Assembly: GCA_022394775.1 (NCBI GenBank)
Contig: JAGFCB010000133.1
Location: 1-44,051, forward strand
Length of the DNA: 44,051 bases
From: Candidatus Poribacteria bacterium
GTDB taxonomy: Bacteria > Poribacteria > WGA-4E > WGA-3G
Direction of reading: 5' to 3'
Shown here in pieces: positions 8,594 to 17,121 of this stretch (its first letter is position 1; each line of letters starts with the position of its first letter). The notes beneath the pieces were generated by a model. It did no database searches and was not told where the DNA came from. It saw only the letters and a list, made by a program, of their open reading frames with translations. The translations under genes were made by a program, and so were the position numbers.

Positions 8594-9649
8594 TTAGACA
8601 TCGACAATAGAACCGTTCGCAGCGGCGTTGAGAGAAAGGTTGTCGCGGAGTCCGTGTTTATATTTTTCGTAAGCAATTCCGGCAATCATCGCGCCATTGT
8701 CTGTACACAAGTTCATCGGTGGATAGTAGACTTCGGCACCGATCTCTACAGCAGCGGCTTTCAGTGAAGCACGCAGTTGACTGTTTGCTGCAACGCCACC
8801 GGTTAACGTTATCGCTTGAGCGCCGGTGGATTTCGCCGCTCGGATTGACTTATAAGTTAGGACGTCAACGACAGCGGCTTGAAAACTCGCCGCAATGTCT
8901 TCGACGGTTACCGTATCGGGGTTTGTGTCTTTAGCGTCTTCTTGTCCATTTTCCACGAGTGCACCGGCGCGCTGTGCTTTCTCTACAAAATAGCGGACTG
9001 AGGTTTTGATACCGCTGAAACTGAACTGGTAATCTCCGCTATTGCGCATCGGTCTCGGAAATTTTATTGCCGACGGATCACCTTTCTGAGCGAGATCATC
9101 AATGATCTTGCCACCCGGAAAACCGAGTCCAAGATATTTCGCGACCTTATCGTAGACCTCACCAGCGGCATCGTCTTGCGTGCTACCTAAGACTTTGTAT
9201 TGCCAGCCTTCGTGAACTTCTACGAGTAGCGTGTGCCCGCCAGAGACCGTGAGACAGATGTGTGGAAACGTTAGCGTATCATGCACCATATAATTGGCGT
9301 AGATATGCCCTTCGATGTGATTAATACCGAGCAACGGTAGATTGTGGCAATAGGCAAGACTTTTTGCTGATGCGACACCGACCAACAGTGCCCCGATTAA
9401 TCCGGGACGATTCGTTACTGCTATCGCTTCAAGGTCTTTGAATGTGATATTTGCTTCTGCTAATGCCTTATTCACAATGAAGTTGATAGCCTCAATGTGT
9501 TTACGGGATGCGAGTTCCGGCACAACGCCGCCGTATTCTTGGTGTGCTTCAATTTGTGAGGCGACGACATTAGAAAGCACATCTCTGCCGTTAGCGACAA
9601 CCGAGGCAGCCGTTTCATCGCATGAGGTATCAATGCCGAGTATTTTCAT
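8594..9649 (-). CDS. tsaD: tRNA N6-adenosine threonylcarbamoyltransferase
   Basis: A 351-residue Kae1/TsaD ATPase of the ASKHA fold. It transfers the threonylcarbamoyl group from the TsaC product to A37 of tRNA. The N-terminus MKILGIDTSCDETAASVV and the metal-binding pair His111 and His115 in HIEGH are diagnostic; SFSGIKTSVRY and LTGGVAANSQLR are further family blocks. Length matches the usual ~340. The partners TsaB and TsaE are not in this window. Only a weak Shine-Dalgarno-like GATGAG is upstream of the ATG. Confidence 0.96.
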   Translation of the reverse strand: MKILGIDTSCDETAASVVANGRDVLSNVVASQIEAHQEYGGVVPELASRKHIEAINFIVNKALAEANITFKDLEAIAVTNRPGLIGALLVGVASAKSLAYCHNLPLLGINHIEGHIYANYMVHDTLTFPHICLTVSGGHTLLVEVHEGWQYKVLGSTQDDAAGEVYDKVAKYLGLGFPGGKIIDDLAQKGDPSAIKFPRPMRNSGDYQFSFSGIKTSVRYFVEKAQRAGALVENGQEDAKDTNPDTVTVEDIAASFQAAVVDVLTYKSIRAAKSTGAQAITLTGGVAANSQLRASLKAAAVEIGAEVYYPPMNLCTDNGAMIAGIAYEKYKHGLRDNLSLNAAANGSIVDV

Positions 9650-9667
9650 GTTTTACGATAAATCTCA

Positions 9668-9904
9668 TCATTCTTCGTTTAGTTGCAAACGGGCAGAAAT
9701 CGGTAGATGAAACAACTCGTCACGCAACAAACGTGTGGAAAAGAATAAAACCTCCAGATTTTCAATATCTCCCGTGTCAGGATTGAAACGCGCGATGATT
9801 TCATCATCGAGTTCTTCGCTCTCTTGTTCTGGATATGGAGGACAAGTGTTTACGTACAAAATATCGGCATCTCTGTCATATTGAAAGGTCAGGTTCGTTC
9901 CCAT
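9668..9904 (-). CDS. DUF2283 family small protein
   Basis: A 78-residue protein beginning LTFQYDRDADILYVNTCPP and continuing with an acidic turn (EESEEL-type) and ARFNPDTGDIENLEVLFFS. This two-block pattern, in which YDxxADxLY is followed by a D-x-x-G-x-I-x-G/N-L/I-E strand, is that of DUF2283, small proteins of unknown function. A strong AAGGAGGAG site lies nine bases before the ATG. It sits 15 bases after dprA and 18 before tsaD, so it is part of this run. Confidence 0.75.
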   Translation of the reverse strand: MGTNLTFQYDRDADILYVNTCPPYPEQESEELDDEIIARFNPDTGDIENLEVLFFSTRLLRDELFHLPISARLQLNEE

Positions 9905-9919
9905 TCAATGTCTCCTCCT

Positions 9920-11134
9920 TTAACCAGACTTAGTGAACTGTTTCCCCGGCAATTGTTGTACGATGCCTTTGAGTTCCAACATCAAGAGTACACTTGACAC
10001 CTGACCAATCGGTAGTTGGGTCGTCCGGACGATGGTATCAATATGCGATGAAGGGACTGCAATGGCATCGAAGATTTTTCTTTCGTCTGGTGTTAAATCG
10101 GGTGGCGACGTGATTTGAACAGGTTGTGGTATTTCAACCGGAGGTTGGTTGGTTTCGGATTGAGCATGGGATTTCTCAACCTGCAGTTTTTGTGGAGATT
10201 CAATCGCTATATCTGGCACCAATGCTGTTGGTGACTGGGATTGGAGCTGATTTAACACATACGGTGGTAGTTCATTAAGGAGGTCATCCACAGTATTGAT
10301 CAGTTTTGCCCCGTTATTAATCAACTTATGGGTCCCCGTTGAGAGTTCAGAAAAAATCTCTCCCGGTACCGCAAAGACTTCTCTGCCTTGTTCACCAGCG
10401 AGACGTGCGGTAATGAGTGCGCCGCTGCGGTTTGATGCTTCCACGACAACAGTTCCAAGTGTTAGTCCACTAATGATACGGTTACGGCGTGGAAAGTTCC
10501 TCGGCTTGGGTTCAACTCCCATTGGGAATTCAGAAATTAGCGTGCCGGATGCTGTAATTTTCTCAGCGAGATCTCTGTTTGTTGCTGGATAGATGAAACT
10601 CAATCCGCTTCCCATCACGGCGATTGTTCTGCCGCCTGCCTCAAGGGCACCGCGATGCGCTGAAGTATCAATCCCCTTCGCCAAACCACTAACAACCGTC
10701 AATCCGCGTTGTGCGAGTTGATAACTCAGTCGATAGCTTACCTTTCTTCCGTAATCCTTTGCGTCTCGCGAACCGACAAGCGAAATACTGAGCGAATCTT
10801 CCGATGTTAACTTACCCCGAATATACAGCACAAGGGGCGGTGTATCAATCTCCTTCAAGCGAGGCGGATACGCGTCATCATAGAGCGTTATAACCTGACA
10901 ACCGTACTCTTGTATCAATTCCAATTCACGTTCTATTGGATATTGAACAGGTTTACGACTTAAGAGATCACGCATCGTAGGTGAAAGTTGTTCTATTTTT
11001 TCGAGTTCTTCGGATGTTGCTTGGAGTCCGCGTTCTGCGCTCCCAAAAATATCGCGCAAGACTTGGACGGTCTTTAATCCAACGCCTTGAATCATATTTA
11101 GATGGATTAGGCTGATTATTTCGTTAGAAAGCAT
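9920..11134 (-). CDS. dprA: DNA-processing protein DprA/Smf
   Basis: A 404-residue DprA. It binds incoming single-stranded DNA during natural transformation and loads RecA. The protein has an N-terminal helical HhH-like region (IQGVGLKTVQVLRDIFG), the Rossmann core with GSRDAKDYGRKVSYRLSYQL, SGLAKGIDTSAHRGAL, MGSGLSFIYP, FPRRNRIISGL and SGALITARLAGEQGREV, then a Pro/Gln-rich linker at about residues 300-335. A C-terminal winged-helix (LTPDERKIFDAI to the end) is the DprA-type DML1-like domain. No Shine-Dalgarno is evident. A large palindromic repeat lies immediately upstream. Confidence 0.93.
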   Translation of the reverse strand: MLSNEIISLIHLNMIQGVGLKTVQVLRDIFGSAERGLQATSEELEKIEQLSPTMRDLLSRKPVQYPIERELELIQEYGCQVITLYDDAYPPRLKEIDTPPLVLYIRGKLTSEDSLSISLVGSRDAKDYGRKVSYRLSYQLAQRGLTVVSGLAKGIDTSAHRGALEAGGRTIAVMGSGLSFIYPATNRDLAEKITASGTLISEFPMGVEPKPRNFPRRNRIISGLTLGTVVVEASNRSGALITARLAGEQGREVFAVPGEIFSELSTGTHKLINNGAKLINTVDDLLNELPPYVLNQLQSQSPTALVPDIAIESPQKLQVEKSHAQSETNQPPVEIPQPVQITSPPDLTPDERKIFDAIAVPSSHIDTIVRTTQLPIGQVSSVLLMLELKGIVQQLPGKQFTKSG

Positions 11135-11145
11135 TTTTAATAGTT

Positions 11146-11276
11146 GTCAGTTATCGGTTATCAGTTTTCAGTTAAGAGCCCTTGTGGCGGGTACAAACCT
11201 TGTTCCTGCCACAAGAGATTAACTAACAACTGCTCTCACTGCGAGGCATTTAACTCTGACTCCTGATAGCTGACGA
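11146..11276. repeat. Imperfect palindromic intergenic repeat, copy 1
   Basis: Central hairpin arms CTTGTGGCGGG (11181-11191) and CCTGCCACAAG (11205-11215) pair over 11 bases with one mismatch. Outside them CAGTTAA faces TTAACTA, and further out repeated CAG(T)TATC/TCAG motifs on the left face CTGATAGCTGAC on the right. The left motif TTATCGGTTATCAG resembles CTATCGGCTTTCAG at 40270 and TTATCGGCTGTCAG at 26759. It may also end transcription of the lipoprotein gene upstream. Confidence 0.6.
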
Positions 11277-11303
11277 TTCTGAAAATAGACAGTGGCTCGG
11301 GTG

Positions 11304-11891
11304 CTATTCGGCTGTTCCTGCTTCGACAGGGTCAGGTGGGAGTGCGTAATAGAGTTCAATCTCTTGAATCTTCTTGTACTCCTGCATACTCGGTGCGCCA
11401 GTTTCACCGCGTGTTGAGCGTTTCTGCCCACCAACGCGACGTGAATCCCAACGCCGTGGCACCTTTAATCGGAACTTAGTTGTTACAATCGGGTCTTTCA
11501 AGGTAAAGCGGTAAATTGGACGCATGTTGTCGCGTACCTCTTTGACGGTAATCCATTCGCCCTCTTCATTTGTGTACTGCGCCGCAAAGTACTCCAGTTG
11601 ACCTGGCTCGGCTTTCACGACAACCTGTTGAATCGTCTGTGGCTGCCGCCATCTGAGCACTGCTTCGGTGTAGTTATCAGATTCTTGTTGGGATTTCTCA
11701 TCCTTTTCATCTTCGAGAATGGGGCCTGTTTCACCGCGTGTGTGGATATTATCGTCGTGGTACTTTGTATCCTCACTTGTCGCGTCAAGTGCGATATTTT
11801 TGCTCCAATTATATGCCGGGTTTGATGCAAGAATACACCCCGATAGCCCAACGACTACACAGAGTGGCATCATCAATAATATAAAACGCAT
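11304..11891 (-). CDS. Lipoprotein with discoidin-like domain (paralogue A)
   Basis: A 195-residue lipoprotein. The start at 11891 is supported by AAGGAGG six bases upstream and leads directly into a signal peptide with lipobox LSGC (Cys at about residue 18); the longer frame to 11969 has no such site. The mature part has the shape of a galactose-binding/F5-8 type C domain: NIALDATSEDTKY near the start, a central VVVKAEPGQLEYFAAQYT strand pair, and the closing KIQEIELYY. It resembles the next gene (11993) in length, lipobox and the K-I-x-E-I-E-L-Y ending, so the two look like a diverged tandem duplication. Ligand unknown. The motif TRGETG occurs twice (about residues 49 and 162). Confidence 0.75.
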   Translation of the reverse strand: MRFILLMMPLCVVVGLSGCILASNPAYNWSKNIALDATSEDTKYHDDNIHTRGETGPILEDEKDEKSQQESDNYTEAVLRWRQPQTIQQVVVKAEPGQLEYFAAQYTNEEGEWITVKEVRDNMRPIYRFTLKDPIVTTKFRLKVPRRWDSRRVGGQKRSTRGETGAPSMQEYKKIQEIELYYALPPDPVEAGTAE

Positions 11892-11992
11892 GTATTGCCT
11901 CCTTATCGCTTGGAACGGCATAGCTGCTATTCCGCGCGGTATAAAGTTGAGGCGGCGTTGTAGCAACAACCGCCTTGATCTTCAACTCTATG

Positions 11993-12631
11993 TTACTCTA
12001 AGTCGAGCAAATCATCAAGTTCTTTTTCACGTTTATCGGTAGTTTCTTCGGCTTCTACCTGCTTAGCGGTTTTGTAGCCGTAGAGTTCAATTTCTCGGAT
12101 TTTCGCAGCTGCGCGGCGATTAGCGTTCCATCCTCGGAATCCGCCGGATCTTGCGCGTTGCTGCCGATTCAGAAGCGCGTCATCTCTGGTGCCTAAAACA
12201 CGTAACCGAATTCGATCTGTTGGGAATGGAATCAACAGAGAGATTTGAATTGGGCTTTGTTTGACACTTTTCACATCTTTAATGAGTTGCCAATCCGCGT
12301 CAACGGCAATACTACCTTTATCTGCGTAAATATCAAATGATGACAAATTATCCGAGTGTATGACAATTCGACGGATAGTCTTTTTTTCTGGCAAAGTAAT
12401 TACTACCTGTGATGCAGCATTTGCCCCCATGAACCCTTCCGTGCTTGCGGGGAATGTTGTTTCACCGACGGTGTTCAATTTGCCATCAATCATCTGTGGG
12501 CTTGATGCTTGTACGCCTTCCATTAGGGCGTAATTTTCGCTCCACTCCTGTTCCGAAAAGAGTGCGCTGCACCCTATGAGCATAGCAGAAAAACAGAGCA
12601 GAGAAAAGAGTACTGTGAATCGATAAATCAT
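11993..12631 (-). CDS. Lipoprotein with discoidin-like domain (paralogue B)
   Basis: A 212-residue lipoprotein with signal peptide and lipobox LIGC at about residues 18-21, then NYALMEGVQASSPQMIDGKLNT, a pattern common at the start of F5/8-type C domains. The end of the domain is KIREIELYGY near residue 187, followed by a charged tail (EAEETTDKREKELDDLLDLE). AAAGGAG lies six bases before the ATG. It is followed by paralogue A after about 100 bases and preceded by cysS 54 bases away. Probably an outer-membrane or periplasmic anchored binding protein; function unknown. Confidence 0.75.
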   Translation of the reverse strand: MIYRFTVLFSLLCFSAMLIGCSALFSEQEWSENYALMEGVQASSPQMIDGKLNTVGETTFPASTEGFMGANAASQVVITLPEKKTIRRIVIHSDNLSSFDIYADKGSIAVDADWQLIKDVKSVKQSPIQISLLIPFPTDRIRLRVLGTRDDALLNRQQRARSGGFRGWNANRRAAAKIREIELYGYKTAKQVEAEETTDKREKELDDLLDLE

Positions 12632-12685
12632 TTTTTACTCCTTTGATGAATACTCAGGCACAGGCTGTCACGCAAATGCCTTCAG

Positions 12686-14113
12686 TTAAGCGACGATTTT
12701 CCAAGTGGCACCTTCACGGGTGTCCTTAATTTCGATATTAAGTTCTTTAAGCCTATCACGGATTTTATCGGATGTCTCCCAATCTTTTCGTTCACGCGCA
12801 TCTTGTCTTATTTCCAAAAGGAGCTGAACGAGTTGGTCGCGTTGCTCCACGTTATGGTCATCACTCTCTTGGGTATCCGTGCCATAGATTCCGAGGACTT
12901 GACAGGTTTCGAGCAGTGTTTGGTATGCTTGGGCAAATGCAGGATCAGTTTTTTCGCCAACGTTGGTAAGTGATTTGTTAACCTCACCGACAAGTGTAAA
13001 AATAGCACCGAGTGCTTGGGCAGTATTGAAGTCAGTATCCATTGCTTGGGTAAACTGCGCCTTCATTTCTTGGACTGTGTGTTGTAGAGGTGTAGCCGTT
13101 GTCCCATTTGTCTCAACGGATTGATCGTATTCTTTCAGCGCGTCCAAACAATTGTTCAAACGTCTGAGCGCGCCTGCCGATTTTGTCAAACTTTCTTGAT
13201 TGTAGTCGAGCGGGTGTCGGTAATGTGCAGAAATAAGAAAATGACGAATTACTTCGGTAGGATAATTATCGAGGGCATCTCGAAGCAAGATAAAGTTCTG
13301 CTCCGATTTTCCCATCCGTGTGCCATCAATCTTTAGAAAAGCGATGTGCATCCAGTAGCGTGCGAAGGTTGCACCTGTCGCCAATTCGCTTTGTGCGATC
13401 TCATTTTCGTGGTGCGGAAACTGCAAATCTTCGCCACCGGCATGGATATCAATGGTTTCACCGAGATGTTTCATAGCCATAGCGGAGCATTCTATATGCC
13501 ATCCGGGTCTCCCTTTACCCCAGGGACTTTCCCATGAGGGTTCACCCGGTTTTGCTGCTTTCCACATATCAAAGTCGCGTGGGTCTTCCTTCCGCTCATC
13601 GACCTCAACCCTTGCACCCGCGAGCAAGTCCTCTGGTTTTCGATTAGAAAGTTTTCCGTACTCGGCGAACTGATTTACGCGATAATAGACGCTTCCATCA
13701 ATGACATAAGCGGCACCCTTGTCAAGAAGGGTTTGAATCAAATCTATCATTTCCGGAATATGTTCAGTTGCTTTCGGATGAACATCTGCCGGGTGGATGC
13801 CGAGGCGTTGCGAGTCCTGAAAAAACGCTTCGCCGTTTTCGGAGGCGAGCTGCTTTGCACTGACCCCTAATTCTGCGGCGCGGTTGATAATCTTGTCGTC
13901 AATATCTGTCAAGTTTTGAACAAGTTTGACGTTGTACCCTTTATACATGAGGTAGCGTCGAATAATATCTGTTACCAAAGCGGTGCGGGCGTTGCCCATG
14001 TGAATGTAGTCATAAACAGTCGGTCCGCAACTGTAAATCGACACCTGTTCAGGGTTTAGTGGGACAAAGTCCTCTAATTGCCTGCTCAGCGAGTTATATA
14101 TTTTCATACCCAT
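12686..14113 (-). CDS. cysS: Cysteinyl-tRNA synthetase
   Basis: A ~475-residue class I aminoacyl-tRNA synthetase that charges tRNA-Cys. The HIGH-type motif is in SCGPTVYDYIHMGNARTA; zinc ligands are expected at the first Cys there, in WHIECSAM and in FPHHENEIAQSE. The KMSKS loop reads RMGKSEQNF. The helical anticodon-binding region follows, ending ARERKDWETSDKIRDRLKEL, a typical CysRS tail. The start is uncertain: GTG at 14155 touches the ispF stop, but family N-termini begin close to KIYN, so ATG 14113 or 14107 is more likely; an AGGAGG lies 9-10 bases further upstream than usual. Confidence 0.95.
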   Translation of the reverse strand: MGMKIYNSLSRQLEDFVPLNPEQVSIYSCGPTVYDYIHMGNARTALVTDIIRRYLMYKGYNVKLVQNLTDIDDKIINRAAELGVSAKQLASENGEAFFQDSQRLGIHPADVHPKATEHIPEMIDLIQTLLDKGAAYVIDGSVYYRVNQFAEYGKLSNRKPEDLLAGARVEVDERKEDPRDFDMWKAAKPGEPSWESPWGKGRPGWHIECSAMAMKHLGETIDIHAGGEDLQFPHHENEIAQSELATGATFARYWMHIAFLKIDGTRMGKSEQNFILLRDALDNYPTEVIRHFLISAHYRHPLDYNQESLTKSAGALRRLNNCLDALKEYDQSVETNGTTATPLQHTVQEMKAQFTQAMDTDFNTAQALGAIFTLVGEVNKSLTNVGEKTDPAFAQAYQTLLETCQVLGIYGTDTQESDDHNVEQRDQLVQLLLEIRQDARERKDWETSDKIRDRLKELNIEIKDTREGATWKIVA

Positions 14114-14155
14114 TTTTGTGATCTGGACGCCTCCTGACATTCCATATAAAGACAC

Positions 14156-14629
14156 CTACAACGGAGAAAGACAGGCGATGGCATGAGCGACGATCGCTTT
14201 CCCTTCACCGACAATGCCTAATTCCTCTGCTGTGGTAGCTTTAACGTTTATTTGCGTTACGGCAATATCAAGTGTTTTAGCGAGCCTTGCGCGTATTTCC
14301 GAGATGTAAGGTGCCAATTTTGGGCGTTGCGCGATCACTGTACTATCTATATTTTCGATTTGGTAACCACATTCTTTCACTTTCAAAACGGTGTCCTGAA
14401 GAAAAATAAAACTGTCCATCCCTTCATAACGGTCATCCGTATCTGGAAAATGTGTGCCGATATCGCCGAGTGCGGCTGCCCCTAAAATCGCATCTATAAT
14501 TGCATGTGTGAGGACATCCGCATCCGAATGCCCGAATAGTCCCAAATGATATGAGATCTCAACACCACCCAAAATCAACCTTCGATTTTCGACTAACCGA
14601 TGAACGTCGTAACCGATACCTACTCGCAT
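14156..14629 (-). CDS. ispF: 2-C-methyl-D-erythritol 2,4-cyclodiphosphate synthase
   Basis: A 157-residue IspF, which cyclises CDP-ME 2-phosphate in the MEP isoprenoid pathway. Metal ligands are in GYDVHR (Asp8, His10) and GHSDADVLTHAIID; the conserved ATTAEELG loop near the C-terminus contributes to the CDP pocket. Length is normal. It lies between ispD and cysS, the common ispD-ispF-cysS order. Confidence 0.96.
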   Translation of the reverse strand: MRVGIGYDVHRLVENRRLILGGVEISYHLGLFGHSDADVLTHAIIDAILGAAALGDIGTHFPDTDDRYEGMDSFIFLQDTVLKVKECGYQIENIDSTVIAQRPKLAPYISEIRARLAKTLDIAVTQINVKATTAEELGIVGEGKAIVAHAIACLSPL

Positions 14630-14689
14630 TTTTTCTTATATGTTCCCATTGCTATAATCTCCGATGAGGTAGTACTAAACAGAAGACAT

Positions 14690-15391
14690 CTACCAAATTG
14701 TAGAATCTGAAAGTAGGGCTTCTGCCACTTGTAAATCCACTGGCGTGGTTATCTTCAAATTTGTGTAACTGCTCTTTACCAACTTAACGGGGAAGCCGAG
14801 TTGTTCGACGAGTGCGGCATCATCGGTTCCTGTGAGTTGACGTTTTTGTGCTGTCCGATGCGCCTCTTTTAACAGGGATTTCCGAAAGACTTGCGGCGTT
14901 TGCACAGCCCAGAGTTGTTCTCGCGCCGGCGTTTCAACAATGAAATCGTTCGCGTCTGCTACTTTGATTGTATCTTTAACGGGTACGGCAGCAGCAGCGG
15001 CACCGTATTCGTCCGCTGCGGTAAGACACGCAAAAATCGTCTCGTCTGTTACAAAAGGACGTACGCCATCATGCACGACAACAAAATCGACATCTGCCGA
15101 TAATGCGCGAATACCGTTGTAGACAGACATCTGCCGAGTCTCACCGCCTGCGACAAGTTCCTGTACCTTTGTGAAAGGAAATGGTTCCAACACGGTTTTG
15201 CGACATTCGTTAAAATCAGTTTCGTCAACGATAACGAAAATAGCATCTACAGCAGTATTTTGCTCAAACCGCTGGATAGTATGCGCTAAAATTGGCTTCT
15301 GTGCCAATTTTAGGTACGGTTTTTTAACGGAATGCGTCATTCGGCTTCCCTTACCAGCTGCGGGAATAAGAGTGCATACCTTGCTGTTCAT
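14690..15391 (-). CDS. ispD: 2-C-methyl-D-erythritol 4-phosphate cytidylyltransferase
   Basis: A ~233-residue IspD that couples CTP to MEP. The nucleotide-binding loop LIPAAGKGSRMTHSVKKPYLKL, VVHDGVRPFV, and TGTDDAALVEQLG are the family blocks. The start at 15391 gives the usual short N-terminus; the frame also opens at 15406. Either way it overlaps the end of the PIN/TRAM gene by about 40-55 bases, which indicates translational coupling. The pathway partner ispF follows after 60 bases. Confidence 0.95.
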   Translation of the reverse strand: MNSKVCTLIPAAGKGSRMTHSVKKPYLKLAQKPILAHTIQRFEQNTAVDAIFVIVDETDFNECRKTVLEPFPFTKVQELVAGGETRQMSVYNGIRALSADVDFVVVHDGVRPFVTDETIFACLTAADEYGAAAAAVPVKDTIKVADANDFIVETPAREQLWAVQTPQVFRKSLLKEAHRTAQKRQLTGTDDAALVEQLGFPVKLVKSSYTNLKITTPVDLQVAEALLSDSTIW

Positions 15392-16376
15392 CAGTGTCCA
15401 TTTCATCTGCTTTGATACGTGTGAAAATCATCTGACCGGCACTGGTCCGCAACATCTGTGTAACCTCAACGTTAAGAGTTTGCCCGATATATGGCTTCCC
15501 TTCTTCAACAATTACCATAGTTCCGTCATCAAGGTAACCGACTCCTTGATTGGGTTCTTTTCCTTCTTTGAGGAGGAGTACCTGAATCGCTTCACCGGCA
15601 ATGACGACTGGACGCACAGCGTTTGATAATTCGTTGATATTAAGCACCTTTACACTTTGTAATTCAGCGACCTTGTTGAGGTTTAAATCGTTAGTAATGA
15701 TTGTCGCCTCTTGTTTTTGCGCCAGATGCACCAACTTAGCGTCAACTTCTGGCAGATGTGGGACCTCTTCTTCGGAGATCTCAACGACAATCGCTGGATT
15801 GTTCTGAAGGGCGCGGAGGATATCAAAACCGCGTCGCCCTTTATTTCGACGAAGGGGTTCTGTAGAATCTGCGATATGTTGCAACTCATTGAGAACGAAC
15901 CGTGGAATGACGAGTGTGCCTTCAATAAATTTTGTCTGACAGATTTCGAGAATCCTACCATCAATTATAACACTTGTGTCTAAAATTTTTAAGTTATTTG
16001 TAGTTTTCCCCGCTCGCGATTCCCCGTGCCCGGTAGGTGTATCTGACCGTAATAACTGTGAAAAATTCACGACTGTAGAGAGCCTGTAACCGCTCATCAG
16101 ACCGACGTAACCTACACTGAGGATAATTACTATCTTAAGTTTATCAGATTCAGGAAAAAGGCGCAGCACGCTGATGGAAAATAATAAACTGACATAGAGT
16201 CCTATCATGCTCGCTATAATACTACGCGTGGCGGGTACGTGTAAGCAAAGTTCTGCCCCAACCAAGAGAAGTGCTGCAATAAGTCCAATAAGTACGAGTA
16301 AAGGTTCACCATAGATGATGTAACAACTTGCTGCACTTACGATTATGAAAAAGAGACGAACACCCCAAGCTTGCAT
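15351..16376 (-). CDS. PIN/TRAM domain membrane protein (YacL-like)
   Basis: A 341-residue protein. Four hydrophobic segments occupy about residues 7-100, then a PIN nuclease domain begins with ILDTSVIIDGRI and continues with IPRFVLNELQHIADS, RRNKGRRGFDIL, VDAKLVHLAQ and ATIITNDLNLNKVAEL, so the acidic residues expected for a PIN active site are present. A C-terminal TRAM domain (GEAIQVLLLKEGKEPNQGVGYLDDGTMVIVEEG) is a predicted RNA-binding fold. This is the conserved YacL-type architecture; it is often found next to ispD, as here. Its cellular role is not established. AAAGGAT precedes the start. Confidence 0.88.
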   Translation of the reverse strand: MQAWGVRLFFIIVSAASCYIIYGEPLLVLIGLIAALLLVGAELCLHVPATRSIIASMIGLYVSLLFSISVLRLFPESDKLKIVIILSVGYVGLMSGYRLSTVVNFSQLLRSDTPTGHGESRAGKTTNNLKILDTSVIIDGRILEICQTKFIEGTLVIPRFVLNELQHIADSTEPLRRNKGRRGFDILRALQNNPAIVVEISEEEVPHLPEVDAKLVHLAQKQEATIITNDLNLNKVAELQSVKVLNINELSNAVRPVVIAGEAIQVLLLKEGKEPNQGVGYLDDGTMVIVEEGKPYIGQTLNVEVTQMLRTSAGQMIFTRIKADEMDTDEQQGMHSYSRSW

Positions 16377-17121
16377 TTTTTATCCTTTATATTCTATCCA
16401 AGTCCCTTTACTTGTCGCCGCGGTTTTATTGACGTTTACAAGTTTCTCGGTTCTATCTGTGTTTACGTCTGTAGATATACCTTTTCAAATGGGTCAGTTC
16501 GACCACATTTGCGTTTAAATCTACTAACGACTCCTAATAAATTATAGATCGTATTAAGGTGAATTCGACTTAAGGCTTTAGAACCTGAAGACGGGTAACT
16601 CGGAGATTTTAAACCGAACCACGTCCCTACTCAAGCAAGTTTTATGCCAACGCCCTTAATAACAAGTAATATTTGTGTTACAATACCGCTAAAATCCCAA
16701 GTGCCTCTTTACTCGGCTGCGTCCAGTATACCAATATACACCGATTTGTCAAGGTCAACAGAAGTATTTATTCTATTTAAAAAAGCTGCTCTTGATGCGG
16801 CATTGATAACCTTTTGAAAACTGATTCTTTTCACGTCTGCAAGAATTGCAGATAATTCTGCAAAAATTGTTGGTTGGATGGGCTTATATTTGCATATCTT
16901 GCAGCATTTACCATCAATGTAAATGTAACGGAAGTTCGGTATAAAAATATGGAGTCTTTTAGATTGTTATTGTAGCACAATCTTGGTTTAGAGAGTGGTC
17001 TAAATTTCCGATGGCAGTACATACCTTTAGATAATAATGATAACATAATTTAAGAAATAAACCAAGATGAAATGACAATTTTTATAGGTAACCCAATAAC
17101 GCATTCAAATATAGTCATCCA
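16377..17121. other. Long AT-rich intergenic gap, no gene recognised
   Basis: About 745 bases lie between radA and the PIN/TRAM gene, the longest non-coding stretch in the window. The only open frame of note (71 codons at 16831-17046, minus) has no ribosome site and a composition that does not look like a protein. No tRNA, convincing promoter or terminator was found. It must carry the promoter of the PIN/TRAM-ispD-ispF-cysS run; a TAGAAT close to the start codon lacks a -35 partner. Confidence 0.5.

Noticed and set aside
16831..17046. 71-codon frame in the radA-PIN/TRAM gap
   Set aside because: No ribosome site or promoter, and an AT-driven composition; not supported as a gene.
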